Below, in pieces: positions 50,500-62,312 of a DNA stretch of 64,000 nucleotides (within the stretch, counting starts at the first letter, position 1; every line of letters starts with the position of its first letter). Source of the DNA: Cyclaneusma minus (Eukaryota > Ascomycota > Leotiomycetes > Marthamycetales > Marthamycetaceae); assembly GCA_037179335.1 (NCBI GenBank), contig JAKZHN010000029.1:124001-188000 (forward strand), written 5' to 3'. The translations under genes and the position numbers were made by a program. Below the pieces are notes generated by a model, which worked only from the letters and a program-made list of their open reading frames with translations, made no database searches and was not told the DNA's origin.

Positions 50500-53400
50500 A
50501 TTAATTTCTTTTTATAAAAACCGTTTTTAAATAAATTTCCATTTATTTAATTAAATTTAATATAGCGGTTTAAAAAAAACTAATTTATAAAAATTAATTA
50601 GACCAAAATAAAACATTAGCTATAGTATTTTATTAGTATTAATTAAAGCAAAATAATATAAAAGGCTATAGTAATAATGGATTTAATAAAGAATTTAATA
50701 ATGGCAAATTAAATAGCGATTTTAATAAGCGCTAATAAAATAAAAATAAAAATGGTAAATAAAATAAAAATAGCAAAGGCAAAATTTAATATAAATTCTA
50801 TTAAAAGCTTGGCTATAATAAATTAAATTACTAAATTTTAAATTTTAAATTATTTAAAAATTATATTGCCAAATTTGCTAAAAAAAAATCTATTTAAAGG
50901 CTTTATATTAGCGCCAATTATATTAGTAAATTAAATCACTTATTTTAAAAATACCGATATTAATTTCGCCGATTTTATGTTCAATATTTTTATAAATAAT
51001 AAATACTTTTACATTTATATGGTTTTTAATATTATATTTAAAATTAATATCGCCGCTATTAATAATATTAGTAATACTAATAAAAAGATATTTGCAAATG
51101 CTAGAAATTTGTTTTTTAATGCGTTTTAAAATATTTGGCTTTTTAATAGCAAATTTATATTATTAATTATGATTTATAAATATAAACTCGTCGAAATTTA
51201 ATTAAATTATATATAAAAAAAACTTAGCGGTTGTAATAATTATTAAATTATATTAAAATTCCGAGGAATTTATAAATTATTATATTTGATAGCTGGTAGA
51301 AAAAATTAATATACTTTTATTTAATATTTTTTATAGCCTGCAAAATTTTATTAATTTAATTTCTATATTAATTTTTTAAATATTTAATTATACTATTATT
51401 TTGGGCCTTAAAAAAGGCAGAGTTTAAAAAGAAAATAAAATGCTATTTATTTTAATATTTATTTACAAGCTTAATATTATAAATATTTGGACTAAATTAA
51501 AATTAATTATATATGCCTTTCTAGCTATAATTTTATTTAAAAAGAAATTAACCGCTAGTATAAATAATTAGGCCATATAAATAAAAACAATATTCGCGAG
51601 TTTTTAAAATTATTAATTAATATGGTTTTTCTTTTTAAAAAAAGCTTTTATTAGATTTATATAATATTTAAAAATAAAAAATATCCTTATCGTGGAAAAT
51701 TCAAATAAAAATCCAAGCTTTTTAAATTGCTTTATATTGATTTTTTTTTTAAAAATCCGCTTTTTTGATTTTTTTAAAAACTGCTATTAAATTATTATTA
51801 TTAATAATTTTACCGGTATAATATAGGCTTTGCTTATTATTAATTATAAGCTATTTTTTCCTATATTTAAAGCTTTTTTAAAAATCCGAAAGCATTTAAA
51901 AATGCATTATTGCTTTATATAATTAAATATGGCCGGAGAATTTATATTTAAAATATTAGGGCTATATTTTAAAAGGAAAATTTTTAGCTATAATTATATA
52001 TTAACCGGCTAGTATTAATTTGATAAAATTGTGGAATACGAAATCTGCGTTATTATTAAATAATTAATTACTATATTAAAAAACTTTGGTTTGCTATTGG
52101 AATTTTGGGGTATTATTTTAATAAAAATAATTTGTTTTTATAAATTTATTTTTTATATATTTTTATTATATTTTTACAAGGCTTAATATTAAATACTGCC
52201 GAATCTTGCGTATTTTCGGAAACTCGGCTTTAAAGGCTATTATGTTTTAGTAAAAGAAATCCGCAAATTAATTAAAAAAAAATTAATAGCAAAATTGTTG
52301 ATATTTTAAAAAAGACTGCTAGCTGCTTAATTTTAGTAAAAGCTTAAGCTATATTCTTTTTAATAAAAAAGGAATTTTTTTATTATATTTAATATTGTAT
52401 TTCTTTTAAAAAAAATTGCAATAAAAATCGGATTTTTTTATTTTAAAAACTAACCATTTTTTTCCGCCAGTTTTTAAATTATTTTTTAGTAATTTATTAG
52501 GATTCCATTAAAAAGGGAGAAAGCTATTGCTATTTTTTATTTTTTATTTAAATATTGCTGGTTTGCAAAAAAACAATAATTTCCAATATATTTTTAAAAT
52601 CCTAAAATTATAATATTATTCGTAAAAAACACCAATATTTATATAATTTTAATGGCTTATATTAGCGCAATTATATATGTTATTAAATAAAAATAAAAAT
52701 ATTTAAATTTGCAAATAATAATAGCAAATTTATATTGGCCTAAATAAAAAACAATTATAAAAAAAATGCTAGCCAATAATAAAATATAAATTATTATTTT
52801 TTAAATATAATTTTAAAGTAAAAAAATACTCGAAGGCAAATAAATATTTGAAATAAAAAAGAATTAAATGGCGAGGTTATTTAATATAAGGCTAAATAAA
52901 TAATATATAAATTTAAATAATAATATAGCTTTAATTATAAAAAGACTTTTGCTTTAATAATTAAGCCTATAGATTATAAAGCAATTATAATCCTAGCTGC
53001 AATTTTTAATTTTATATTGCATTAAATAAATATTAAAACGGCCTTTTTTAATAATAATATGGAAAATATATATATTAAATTGCCTATTAATATAAATAAC
53101 CTAAATTATAAAAAGAAAATTTATAAGCTTTACAAGGCTTTATATAATTTAAAGCAATTTTTTTGCGTATAATATAAAAGGCTTATTGCTTTTTTTAAAA
53201 CTATTGAATTTAAAGTCTTAATATTAAATTCCGGAGTATTTGCTAAAGGAAATTTATTTATTGCAGGAATTTTTTTAAATAAAATTAATAATATCAAATA
53301 AAATTTTAATAAATATAGCTATTATTTAGGTATAATTGTTAAAAAAAACATTATAATAAGACTTTTTATTTAAGCCAGCGGGCTTATATAAAAAGGATTT

Positions 53401-53600
53401 TTAAAGAGTTTAATTATTAAAATTATTTTCTATTTAATACGCTAATAAAAACAAATTTAAAGCTTGAAAAAAAAGCGGAATTTGAAAAATAATATATAAA
53501 AGCCATCGGATTTTCAATGTATACTATATTTAAAATATAATTAAATATTGCTTTTACAGGTTTTTTATTTTAGCAAATTTATGAAAAATCCTAGAAAAAA
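50500..53600 (+). pseudogene. Degraded copia gag-pol reading
   Basis: Integrase pre-domain and RT motifs are as described for the element. A gag region probably lies at 50.6-51.3 kb and RNase H after 53.6 kb, but neither is recognisable enough to delimit. No open frame longer than a few dozen codons survives. Confidence 0.75.
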
Positions 53601-54400
53601 ACATTAAAAAGCCATTATCCAAGTATTCTATTATTTTTAAAAAACCGTTAATTTGGAATTGGTTTATTAACGCTTTATATAATTATTAATTAGGTAGATT
53701 AATTTTAATTAGGTTGAAAATATTATTATTTATTGCTTTATATTTGGTCATTTATTTATAATTAATAGCGCGCTAATTAGCCGGTTTTAAAAATATTAAG
53801 CAATTATATTTTTATTTTTATATAAATCTAAATTAATAGGTTAAATTTAAGCGATTAAAAAAGCTGTATAGCTAAGGAAATTATTTAGAAAATTTTAAAC
53901 TATATTAATTAATAATTTTATAGTTATTATTGTTTTTAAAAATAATTAAAATGCTATAATATTGGCTAAGAATTTATAATCTTATAAATAAGTTAAATTT
54001 ATTTAAATTTAGTATTTTTTAATAAAAAGCAATAGCTTTAAACAGCAATAGCTTTAAAAAGCAATAGCTTTAAAAAACAATTGATTTTAAATATACGCCA
54101 ATGCAAAAGCAATTTGCCAATAGCTTTATAAAAGCTTTAGGCAAAAATAAATTTATATAATTTAAAAATTTACTAAAATTAAAACGACCATTTTATTTAA
54201 AAGCTGCCAAAGAGTATAAAATTAAGAAAAAAAAAGAAAATCAAGCAAAGAAAAGCCTAAAAAATTGGGAATTTTTTCTTGCATTTATTTATAAAATGGT
54301 TTAAAGGTTTTAATGGGACCGGCTAGGGCTAAATAGCAGTGGGAGTTTTGCCAAAATTTGTAAATAGCGTTATTTTTGTGGTGCTTAAATTGAGTGAAAA

Positions 54401-54540
54401 TATTAGAATGCTTTAGCAATTAGGCATCCAGCTAGAGCTAGCGTAGCTAGTGTAATAAAATGGTTTAAGTATGGTCTTTATATCTTATTTGAATTATCAC
54501 TTTAATATATTAAGAATTACCCACATGACCTAGTTCAATA
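54401..54540 (+). repeat. Copia 3' LTR
   Basis: Starts TATTAGAATGCT (the expected TG mutated to TA) and ends TTCAATA. Aligned without gaps over 140 bp to the 5' LTR. Confidence 0.9.
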
Positions 54541-54545
54541 GTGAG

Positions 54546-55110
54546 CTCAGTTCAATTCAAGCTATAGTGGGACGAAAAAAGTCTGCACCCCCTTTCCGAA
54601 ACCAAGGTGTAGCAGTGATCAGAATTGGCTTGTGGTTTAAGTCGTTTAGGATTTCTCATTCATTTGGAATCCGAACATTCTCAATTGTTCGGCATATTCC
54701 CGATCCTTGGAGATGTTCTCAGTTACTAGGGAAAGTCCTAGTTACCAAGGATATTCCTAGTCTCTGGGGGTACTTTCAATTATTGAAAGGGGTGGGGTTT
54801 CGGACCTTTTTTCGCCTAACTGTATATGGTCAGGTCTCAAGTCGGTCAAGTCCCTAGTGCCTGGATACACTCGAGTTCAATAATGATCACCCTGATGCTC
54901 GTCATATAGTTTTTTGAGGCATTGTAGTCTGTCATTTGTAAACCACCGCTGTGAAATAGTCGAGATTGTGGTCATAAACCACCGCAGTAAAACCATCGCA
55001 GATAACTAAAAGCTCTGCACTTGTGTCGTAGAGTGTTTCTGCGAACAAGTTGTGTCGAAATCCTTTTCTCCAGCCATGTCTCAAAGAAGCACTGGCAACC
55101 ACCTATCTGC
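54546..55110. other. Intergenic, no gene seen
   Basis: Balanced composition between the copia element and the MYND gene stop. Two partial copies of TAAACCACCGC occur at 54,940-54,985. An open frame at 54,567-54,857 has no domain. Confidence 0.5.
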
Positions 55111-56445
55111 TCAGGTGTAAGGACTCCTGGGCACACCGCTTGTGAGAACTGCTCTTTGAAGCCTGCTTGCAGGCCACAGCGTCTCGAGATCCACCGGGCC
55201 CCTTGTCTGCAGCCAGGTCGCGAAGAGGCCTAACCAAGTGTCACGTTGGTGATCTCCGATAGTATGCAGTTCCTCACCTCCGGGGCCCGTCATCATCTGT
55301 GTAAAGGTGTCATTCCTTATCTTGAGAATGACGTGCACGTCCTCCACCAACTCCTTGAGCATGCTTTGAAATTTGGCTTCAGGTTCCCTCAGCATCGTGT
55401 AGAGCGTGTTGTTGGTGTTCAAGGCCTGTCTCTCGAATGCCTCCCAGCAACTAATTGCATCGAAGACAATGCCGGAAGCGTCGAAATTCATGATTGCAAG
55501 ATCCCGACCTCGAAGGAAGACAGGATTGCCCTCCACCTGCGGAAGAAGGCCATACCGATTCATAAGGGATTTCTTGATCTCTCTGTTCATGCCGAATCCT
55601 CCTGGAGCCACCTCGAGATTATCGAATACAACGATCCTTCCCACTCGATCACTGTACTCGGCCGCTGGAATGACAGGCTCGTGGTAACCGTCCTGAGCGG
55701 CTGCTAGGTCGATGTAGTAAGTTCCGCCATCATGCTTAAGACTGACTATTAGCACTTCGTGAAGGTTACCTCCCCAGTAGTCTTGGTGCTCAATGCCTGT
55801 TCTGAGAACTGTTGGCCAAGGCTCGTGGACGCCATCCTCATTCAGATACAACATCTTGCGTCTGGGGTTCTTGGGCTGAATATGCATCTCTTCAATACTA
55901 GAACAGATATCTAACAAGAATTAGCAAATTCAGTTCGCCATATGAATATTCATAACTTACCAGGGAGCATCTTGGCTGCAAATTCATACATCCATGCCAA
56001 AGAATCGGTTGCAGCTGCGTATGACAGAACTGCCTCCTTGTCCCTGCGGTCCGGGAACTTCTCTGCTTCGAAAGGCAGGACGGGGGCCTTCGGGGTTCGA
56101 GACAGGATCCAGGTGAGCAACTTTCTTCCCGTGGATGTAGGTCACTCCATCCCTCTCCTCCAGCCTGTCGATGGCATGATCGAACATGTGGGTTCGATAA
56201 GCATAGAAGAACTCTTGGAGCACGGTACCGGCACGGTAGAGCATCTTTCGCATCTCATAGCCCTTGCAGACCAATTTGTGCTGGTTCCAATCCGATGTCT
56301 GGCAAGGTCTGGAGCAGTACCAAGTGGAAACCGGTTTGGTATCATCGGGTGCAACGTAGGTTGGAGTATCTCTGCAGCGAACGCAGAGGAGAGCTGCTGG
56401 CTTCTGACAGACCACGCAGGGTGACGAGCCTGTCGTTGAGGCCAT
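55111..56445 (-). CDS. MYND zinc-finger protein with apparent frameshift
   Basis: Two exons, complement(join(55111..55910, 55961..56445)). The N-terminal MYND finger (about residues 10-60) shows CVVCQKPAALLC...C, then WYCSRPCQTSDWNQHKLVC, the zinc-binding Cys/His order of this protein-interaction domain. The 49-nt intron has donor GTAAGT and acceptor GTTAG. After the finger the frame (YIHGKKVAHLDPV) must shift by one base to reach LPFEAEKFPDRRDKEAVLSY, which joins the second exon (DICSSIEEMHIQPKNP). A run of five G at 56,082-56,086 is where one extra base would explain it. The rest matches fungal MYND-type proteins of unknown function. Either a sequencing error or an inactivating indel. About 427 residues if the frame is corrected. 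Confidence 0.75.
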
Positions 56446-57455
56446 GCTGACGGCGTTGCGGGAAAGATGGAGGTGGAGACTGAAAGTTGAAGATTGAAGG
56501 TCGGAGAAGTCCGGGTTAAAGGGAAGCCGAGGATTGGAGAAGGTTAGAGGTGCAGGTCGGAAGTGGGAGAGTTGGAGATCGGAGATAGAGATTGAGAGTC
56601 GAAGAGGGTTGGAGGTTGGAGATAGAGGCTAAAGTTTGGAAAAGGTGGAAGGCGGGGTTGAAGATTGGAGAAGTTTGCAAGAGGTTCAGATTTTGCAGAA
56701 GGAGGCGAGTACTGAAGGTTCAAGGTGAAAGGTTGGAGTGCGGAGGTGGAGGGATGAGAGTTTGATTGAGGAAGACCAGCTAAGGGACTGCTTTTATGGG
56801 AGAGGACGGAGCCAGCTAAGCGAGCTACAAAGAGCCCCTGCTGCCAGCCTCACATAAGAAATGGCCGAGAAGTTCGCACGCGGGAGGTGGAAGGCGGACG
56901 TTGGTGGAGGGGTTGAATGATCAGATGTGGGAAGATTTTCACCTCCAAGCCTTCCTCCGTTGGACTACAGGTGCCTCGCAGTCGAGCTATAAGCTCACGA
57001 AGTTTCTAGAAATATTGTTTGTGTAGCAAGCAGAACACCTCCAGCCTTTGTCTTGCTCTCCTCGGAGAGCTTCTGCTTTACCTAAGCTCCTTTGTAGCTA
57101 TTTTTACAAGGCAAACCTGTAAAGGAGGATGACATATGGTTATCCGAGTATTCCGACTGTAGCTCTTTTTATAAGGCAAACCTGGACATGCAGGATGACA
57201 TATGATTAACTGAGTATTCCCACACAACTTGAAATATTCCAGGTGAGTCTTTATTTTTTTGCGTTTTTTTTTGGCGTTTTTTGGCCTCTCACATACTGTT
57301 ATTATTAGTAACTTGAAGCCATTCACAGCGACATCAGTAAGTATATTGAAAGAAGAAAAGAAGATGTACGATATTCTCTCCCACTCGTCTCATGCGCTCC
57401 CTCTACCTCTGTACCCACACACCCACCCTGCCCCCCAAACCCGCAGCTCAACCCC
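56446..57455. promoter_or_regulatory. MYND gene upstream region, pyrimidine-rich on transcript strand
   Basis: From 56,457 to about 56,770 the plus strand is dominated by G and A (GGAGA, GTTGGAG), so the strand of the minus gene is CT-rich, as often seen in fungal promoters and leaders. Further right lies a 66-bp direct repeat (57,092-57,220). No gene is seen. Confidence 0.5.
57092..57220. repeat. Tandem duplication, 66-bp period
   Basis: Two copies share TGTAGCT, TTTTTA(C/T)AAGGCAAACCTG, AGGATGACATATG and GAGTATTCC. They lie between the MYND gene and the stop codon of the GH43-like gene. Confidence 0.85.
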
Positions 57456-59111
57456 TCACTCCACAACAGCAAACCACTTAATCTCCTTCCCACTCAACAC
57501 CTCCACCGGACTCTCCTTCCCATTCTTCCCCCTATAACTAACCTGTCCCGGCCCATTCGCAAACAGCGCCCTCGTACTCCCATTCGCCCTATACTCTCCT
57601 TCCTCACTCTCATGCATCAACACACAAACCGGCGTAACTCCCAAACTCGTCAGGCTAAAACCCAATCTATCGCCTTCACTAACCGTCACATTCGCCGGCA
57701 ACTGAACACTCCTAACTTCCAATGCTTCGGAAATACTTGTTGCTGAAACATCTGACGATCCGGCGAAGGTTGCGGAACCGAGGGTTTCCCAGGTATAGTG
57801 GGGGGTGAAGAAGTTGTTGTTGTCTTGGAAGCGGAAGATTGTGACTGATACATTTGCATCACTTATGTCGCCCGCCATGTTGAAGCCTATCTCTTTCAAG
57901 TGTCCGGATTTTGGAGATTCGAAGGTCTGGTAGAGGGAATATTCAGGCAAATCGCAAGTCTGCGTATAAGCGCCTGTCTCCCCCGACCCAACCGTTGCAT
58001 TCAGCGCAAGTCCGTCAAGCGTCGTCGTATTGCCTCGAACAATATCAAGCGTAACGGATTTTGAGGCAGAGCAATCGAGATCTTTGACCGAACCATCGTG
58101 GTCGTTGAACTCGAGGACTTGGAATTGGTGGGCATGTGTAGCCATGCGCAGGGCGGTAAGTGGAGACGACGAGGTAATATCTGCTTGGTGGAGATATCCC
58201 GCCACACAACCATCCGTCGAAGGCACTGGAAGAACACCGGTAGTTTGGCCACCACAAGTATCTGCACTGATGATCTGGCGTTTCCAAGGCCCCGTAATTT
58301 CCTTCGAGCGATAAACCACTAGCAAAGTACCAGTGCAGAATCCGCAAGTATTAGATGCTGCTATGTACCACCAATCGCCTCTTTTGAAAACTTCCGGACT
58401 CTCAGCTTCATAGTCGACCAAATCGCTGTTGCTGAGAATATGAGATAATATCGGGCCGGTGGTATTCATCAAATCAGAGGATAGTTGTTGGATGAAGAGG
58501 GATTGGTTGAAAGGGGGCCAGATGGAAGCGCCGACGGTGCTGAAGTCGATGGATGAATAGACCAAGTAGCCAGTGTCGTTGATGACTTGGACGGCGAAGT
58601 CGCCGGGTTGGGTGTAGGGGAGTTGGAAGGCTGCGGGGGCTTGGCCGGTGTAGGTGTAGTTGGATGTTGGGGAGGTGCTGGTGAAGATTGCGTAGCCGGG
58701 GGTGCCGGCGTTAACCCAGAGGATGTAGAGCTTGCTGGAGGGGTTGTAGATGATGTGGGGTCGACCGCAGGCTCCTGTGCCGGTGCAGAGGGTTTGGATG
58801 GTTGGGGTGTCGGGGTCGAAGAGAGGGCCGTTGGCCTGCCAGCTCATGAGGTCTGGGGATGACCAGGAGGATATTCCACAGAACTTGGCGGTGCCGCAGC
58901 CGAAGTTTATGCCGTAGAAGACATAGGTGCCGTTCAGTATGTCGATTTTGCCACTGGTTGAATCCAAGGCATTGCCATCGGTATCGAAACGGTAGATGAC
59001 TGAATTGTTGAGAGTTGCTGTTACTCCGGCAGGTGTAGCAACAGTTTCGTGACATGCAAATAGTAGAAACCAAATCGCAAGCAATGCTCTCTGCATGTAC
59101 GGGGGTATCAT
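57456..59111 (-). CDS. Secreted glycoside hydrolase family 43-like protein
   Basis: A single exon, 551 residues from the Met at 59,111. An in-frame ATG 29 codons upstream (59,198) would bury the signal peptide, so the later start is preferred. A secretion signal (ALLAIWFLLFACHETVATP) is followed by a five-bladed propeller-like domain: YVFYGINFGCGTAKFCGISS, SSPDLMSW, GRPHIIYNPSSKLYILWVN, a VYSSIDF strand, YEAESPEVFKRGDWWYIAAS and GVLPVPSTDGCVAGYLHQAD. These fit the GH43/beta-fructosidase superfamily that attacks arabinan, xylan or galactan side chains. The C-terminal 180 residues form a beta-rich accessory domain. Several N-x-S/T sites are present. Catalytic residues cannot be assigned with confidence; substrate unknown. 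Confidence 0.82.
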   Translation of the reverse strand: MIPPYMQRALLAIWFLLFACHETVATPAGVTATLNNSVIYRFDTDGNALDSTSGKIDILNGTYVFYGINFGCGTAKFCGISSWSSPDLMSWQANGPLFDPDTPTIQTLCTGTGACGRPHIIYNPSSKLYILWVNAGTPGYAIFTSTSPTSNYTYTGQAPAAFQLPYTQPGDFAVQVINDTGYLVYSSIDFSTVGASIWPPFNQSLFIQQLSSDLMNTTGPILSHILSNSDLVDYEAESPEVFKRGDWWYIAASNTCGFCTGTLLVVYRSKEITGPWKRQIISADTCGGQTTGVLPVPSTDGCVAGYLHQADITSSSPLTALRMATHAHQFQVLEFNDHDGSVKDLDCSASKSVTLDIVRGNTTTLDGLALNATVGSGETGAYTQTCDLPEYSLYQTFESPKSGHLKEIGFNMAGDISDANVSVTIFRFQDNNNFFTPHYTWETLGSATFAGSSDVSATSISEALEVRSVQLPANVTVSEGDRLGFSLTSLGVTPVCVLMHESEEGEYRANGSTRALFANGPGQVSYRGKNGKESPVEVLSGKEIKWFAVVE

Positions 59112-59198
59112 CTTGCTAATCTTTCGGATGAAGGAACAGAGATGAGAAATATGGGCTTGAGCTGAGCTCCGCAGGGAGTAGGTAGTGACAGTCCGCAA

Positions 59199-60147
59199 TG
59201 ATACCGTAATGGAGAGAGAAAGAGAGAGAGCACAGAGAAACAGAACCGCAAGACTTGAAGGAGATCAGCGACCTAGCTTTCTTCTATAAAATTGTGGCCA
59301 CGGCGAAAACTTTCCCGTACGTCAGTGCCAATAGGACAGCTGGATGGCAATAAGCAACATTGAAAGCGTGCCAGGTGGTGGCTAAATGGCCCCCATGGGG
59401 AGAGCTGAAGAGGACTGCGGAGGAAATTCCTGATTCGCAGCGTGTGCCAGGGGTGCGGCTGAACTTCCCCATGATTGACTCGACCGTAAACCGGGGACGG
59501 ACTGGATCTGGGGGCTTAACCTGGAGATGGGAAACATATGTTGCGCGGCTTATCGTCAAGGACTTGATGGGACTCGGGAGTTGTGTCGGCTGATGATCTG
59601 ATCTGGTGAAATTCTTTGGACAACGTTCCCCCACATTCGGATGAGAATCTACCGAAATATGGGGAAAGCATTGGGTAAGGTTTGGAGGAAGAAAGCTGGA
59701 TGAAGAAGACTAGAAGTGTGACCGACTTGGGTCCTTGGCAACCTCGCAACATAAGATTAAGGTCGCTGTTGCAAATCCCGTTGTTCCACAGCATGAACGT
59801 GGTTCGTGCTACCTGAAGGAACCACGCTCTAACCCCGACGCTAGCCAAGCTTCCATGTATCCGGCTAATTGGAACCACGATGCTGGAGTAGTTTCGTCTT
59901 TTAATCGAAACAGGTATACTGTCTGACCATTTTGAGTAAATAAAGCGAGGCTTTGGCACTGGATCTTACCGCTTGCTTCTGCCGAAAGAAATAGATCTTG
60001 CATACTTCCTCGTGGTTCAGGAGACTCTCGGCATTCCTTTCTGCACACTTCGTCTGAAGCCAGCATCTCGCTTTTCCCAAAATAACACAAAAAAAATGTA
60101 CCGTTCCATCGCCTATTACACACATCGCACCTCTCCCAACCTAGCAT
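59199..60147. other. Intergenic between GH43-like and lipase genes
   Basis: Promoter of the GH43-like gene, with a GA-rich tract at 59,212-59,245, and the 3' flank of the lipase gene. No gene is supported. Confidence 0.5.
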
Positions 60148-62312
60148 TTAATTCAACACGTACTTCTTCTTCCCCACCCCATTCCTCTCAGGCGTAACCT
60201 TATCCTCACCCCCACTACTCGGCCTACCCATCACCGGCGCAGGCGCCGCCGCAATAGCATCACCCAATCCCTCCACGCCCCTACTAATAACCGCCTGAGC
60301 CTTTCCCATCCCAATACTAAATCCTCTCCTGCCCCCTCCGCTCGAGCTCAATCGCAAACTCCCATTCTTTACTCCTGCCAACTTGCCCGTCGCAGCACTA
60401 AAGCTACTTGCCGAGCTCCTCACACTCTCGGGACTGTCCACTGTACCGTCAGCGCCAAATTTCTTAGCTTGCATATTGTCGTTGGGACTACTAGGTTGAC
60501 TGCTTGGTCGAGAACTTGGTAGAGGAGAATCGTCGCGGCTGTCGGATCGGAGCACTTCTGGTAGCGCTCGTGGGACTTCGACGATGTCGTTGAGGGGAGC
60601 CGGGAGACGGCGCGTTATTTCGGCGTAGGAGCCGCTGTCGGTGCCGTCGTCGTCGCTGTTGTAGGGACGCTGAGTGAGCGCTCGTGTGGCATGCATAGAT
60701 GCTGAGCGTGCGCGCTTGTATCGAGCATACTCCTCCTTCGTATGGCCCGCGTCCGAGAAGCTCTCCAGGGCGTCAAACACGTGCGGGAATACCCAGGTAG
60801 CGACCTCTCGTGCCCACAGGAAGTCAAGATGCTCGTAGCTTGGGATCTCGGTAGCTACGGTGTGTTGGGGTAGTTCTTTCAGCATGACATCGATGTCGAC
60901 TAAGGAATCAGATCCACCGTAGACCAGCACCACAGGGGTCTTGATATTCTTGGTTGGGAACTTGGCGACTTTTGTGTACTTGGAGACACTACCAAGGGAT
61001 AAGGGAGGTTGCACGTCGTCGTCGTACATTTGGAACGATTTGTTGCGGATTATTTGGAACCAGTGGACGACGGATTTGGTACTGGTGAATGAGTACAGAT
61101 GCGGATATGCGGCGAGCTTTTGCGGGGCTGAAATGTTCTTGGCTTTCCAGCCGAACAGAAAGTCCAGGCCTAGGTCGATGACCTTGATGAAGATTGGTGG
61201 GTAGAGGATGGACTGCCACATGGTCGCAGAGCTGAGGATGGATCGCTGGCCGAATAGGAGGAATAGGATATGTGGAGAGGTCTTGATCAGGGCGTCCACG
61301 ATGCCGTTGGATAAGCCAGCGGGTGACATTGCCGGTGCAAGGGCCACGAAGACATTAACCTTGTCGTTCAATTTGGGGTGGACCGCCAAAGCAGCAAAAG
61401 CCTGAGCCGTGCCCTGGGAGAAGCCGATGTATGACAAGGAGGGTTGACCGGTTGTATCGAGGATATAGTGGATGCTATCAGGGATGTCATGGAAGGCGAA
61501 TTCGTCCATGGAGAAGTTCCAGAACGCGATTGATTTGGGGGAGTGCAGGACAGACTTCTTCGAGTACTTATTGCCTCGATTGTTCCCGAGCTGGGGCTTG
61601 TCAGTCAAGTTCCACACAACGACTGACTGGTATTACTGACCCAAACATCATAGCCCCTCTCTACGAGCGTAAAGGGAAGCGATCTCTCTTCTTCCGTGAC
61701 ACAGACCCAAACCTCGCTGTTCATGAGGAGACCATGATGAAGGTATACGACAGGCTTCTTGATGCTGTTGGGACCACTGTTGACCTTCTGACCTTCCTCC
61801 CCTCTTCGCCATCCTAGCCGATGAAGTCCAAGCAGGTAGCCATCGCCTGTTTGAACGATATGCTCCTCGGCATAATACCCGTAGAGGCGGCAGATATCAA
61901 CAAAGTCGGCGGCATCCCGGATGGCAGTCGATATAGCTGCGAGGCACATTAGTATTATACATGATAAGCAGACTTGCTGGTGCCCATACACTGCTTGCGA
62001 TCGGTCGACTTCTTTACAGCCGGAGGTGTAAAGCGATTCCAGAGGCGTCTCGATGCGCGGTAGAAGAGGTTGATGATACTATCGGCTACAATCCAATTAG
62101 CGGGGTTCACAGAGGCAGAGACGGGGCAGCGCACGAAGAGCGAGGGTGAGGAGTCGTATGATGGCTTCTAAGCCAACAAGTACGAAGGAGCACACAAGGG
62201 CGAAGTACTCGACCCTAAACATGGTATCAGACGGTCTGCTTCGTGCAGCTTCAATGTTAGATGGCAGATCAACGTACGGGTTCAAGCGGCCGAGGAAGGG
62301 AATGCGAGGCAT
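60148..62312 (-). CDS. tgl1: Sterol-ester / triacylglycerol lipase, Tgl1/Yeh type
   Basis: Four exons, complement(join(60148..61590, 61641..61936, 61990..62085, 62135..62312)), 670 residues; introns of 49-53 nt, two with clear CTAAT-type branch points. The N-terminus has one membrane segment (about 36-59), followed by the AB-hydrolase lipase start (ICRLYGYYAEEHIVQTGDGY), oxyanion HHGLL, nucleophile GFSQG (Ser248), a GGSDSLVD acid segment and a SYEHLDFLWA His segment. The C-terminal 200 residues are disordered, rich in Ser/Pro/Gly. Yeast Tgl1, Yeh1 and Yeh2 share this build and hydrolyse steryl esters at lipid droplets or membranes; which paralogue this is cannot be said. The first donor (GTGCGC) is weak but the frame supports it. 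It diverges from PET191. Confidence 0.9.

Larger units (their letters stand above)
49128..54540 (+). mobile_element. Ty1/copia LTR retrotransposon, structurally complete, coding-dead
   Basis: Two 140-bp LTRs bound a 5.4-kb AT-rich body, and GTGAG occurs directly outside both ends (49,123-49,127 and 54,541-54,545) as a 5-bp target duplication. Plus-strand broken frames give the copia order: integrase pre-domain near 51,550-51,850 (LGHINKNNIREFLKL, KNKKYPYRGK), then RT at 52,940-53,280 (TFALIIKPIDYKAI, IKTAFFNNNMENIYIKLP, LYKALYNLKQ). Integrase before RT identifies Ty1/copia rather than gypsy. Stops are spread throughout. LTR differences look like transitions only, as RIP would produce. Inserted 108 bp downstream of the dioxygenase gene. 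Confidence 0.92.

Noticed and set aside
55984..56130. Natural C-terminus of the MYND protein in its first frame (ending GMDV)
   Set aside because: The shifted frame shows conserved sequence continuing through a good intron into a long second exon, so the first-frame end is a product of the shift.
58587..58862. Gly/Val-rich plus-strand open frame
   Set aside because: Reverse reading of the GH43-like coding region.
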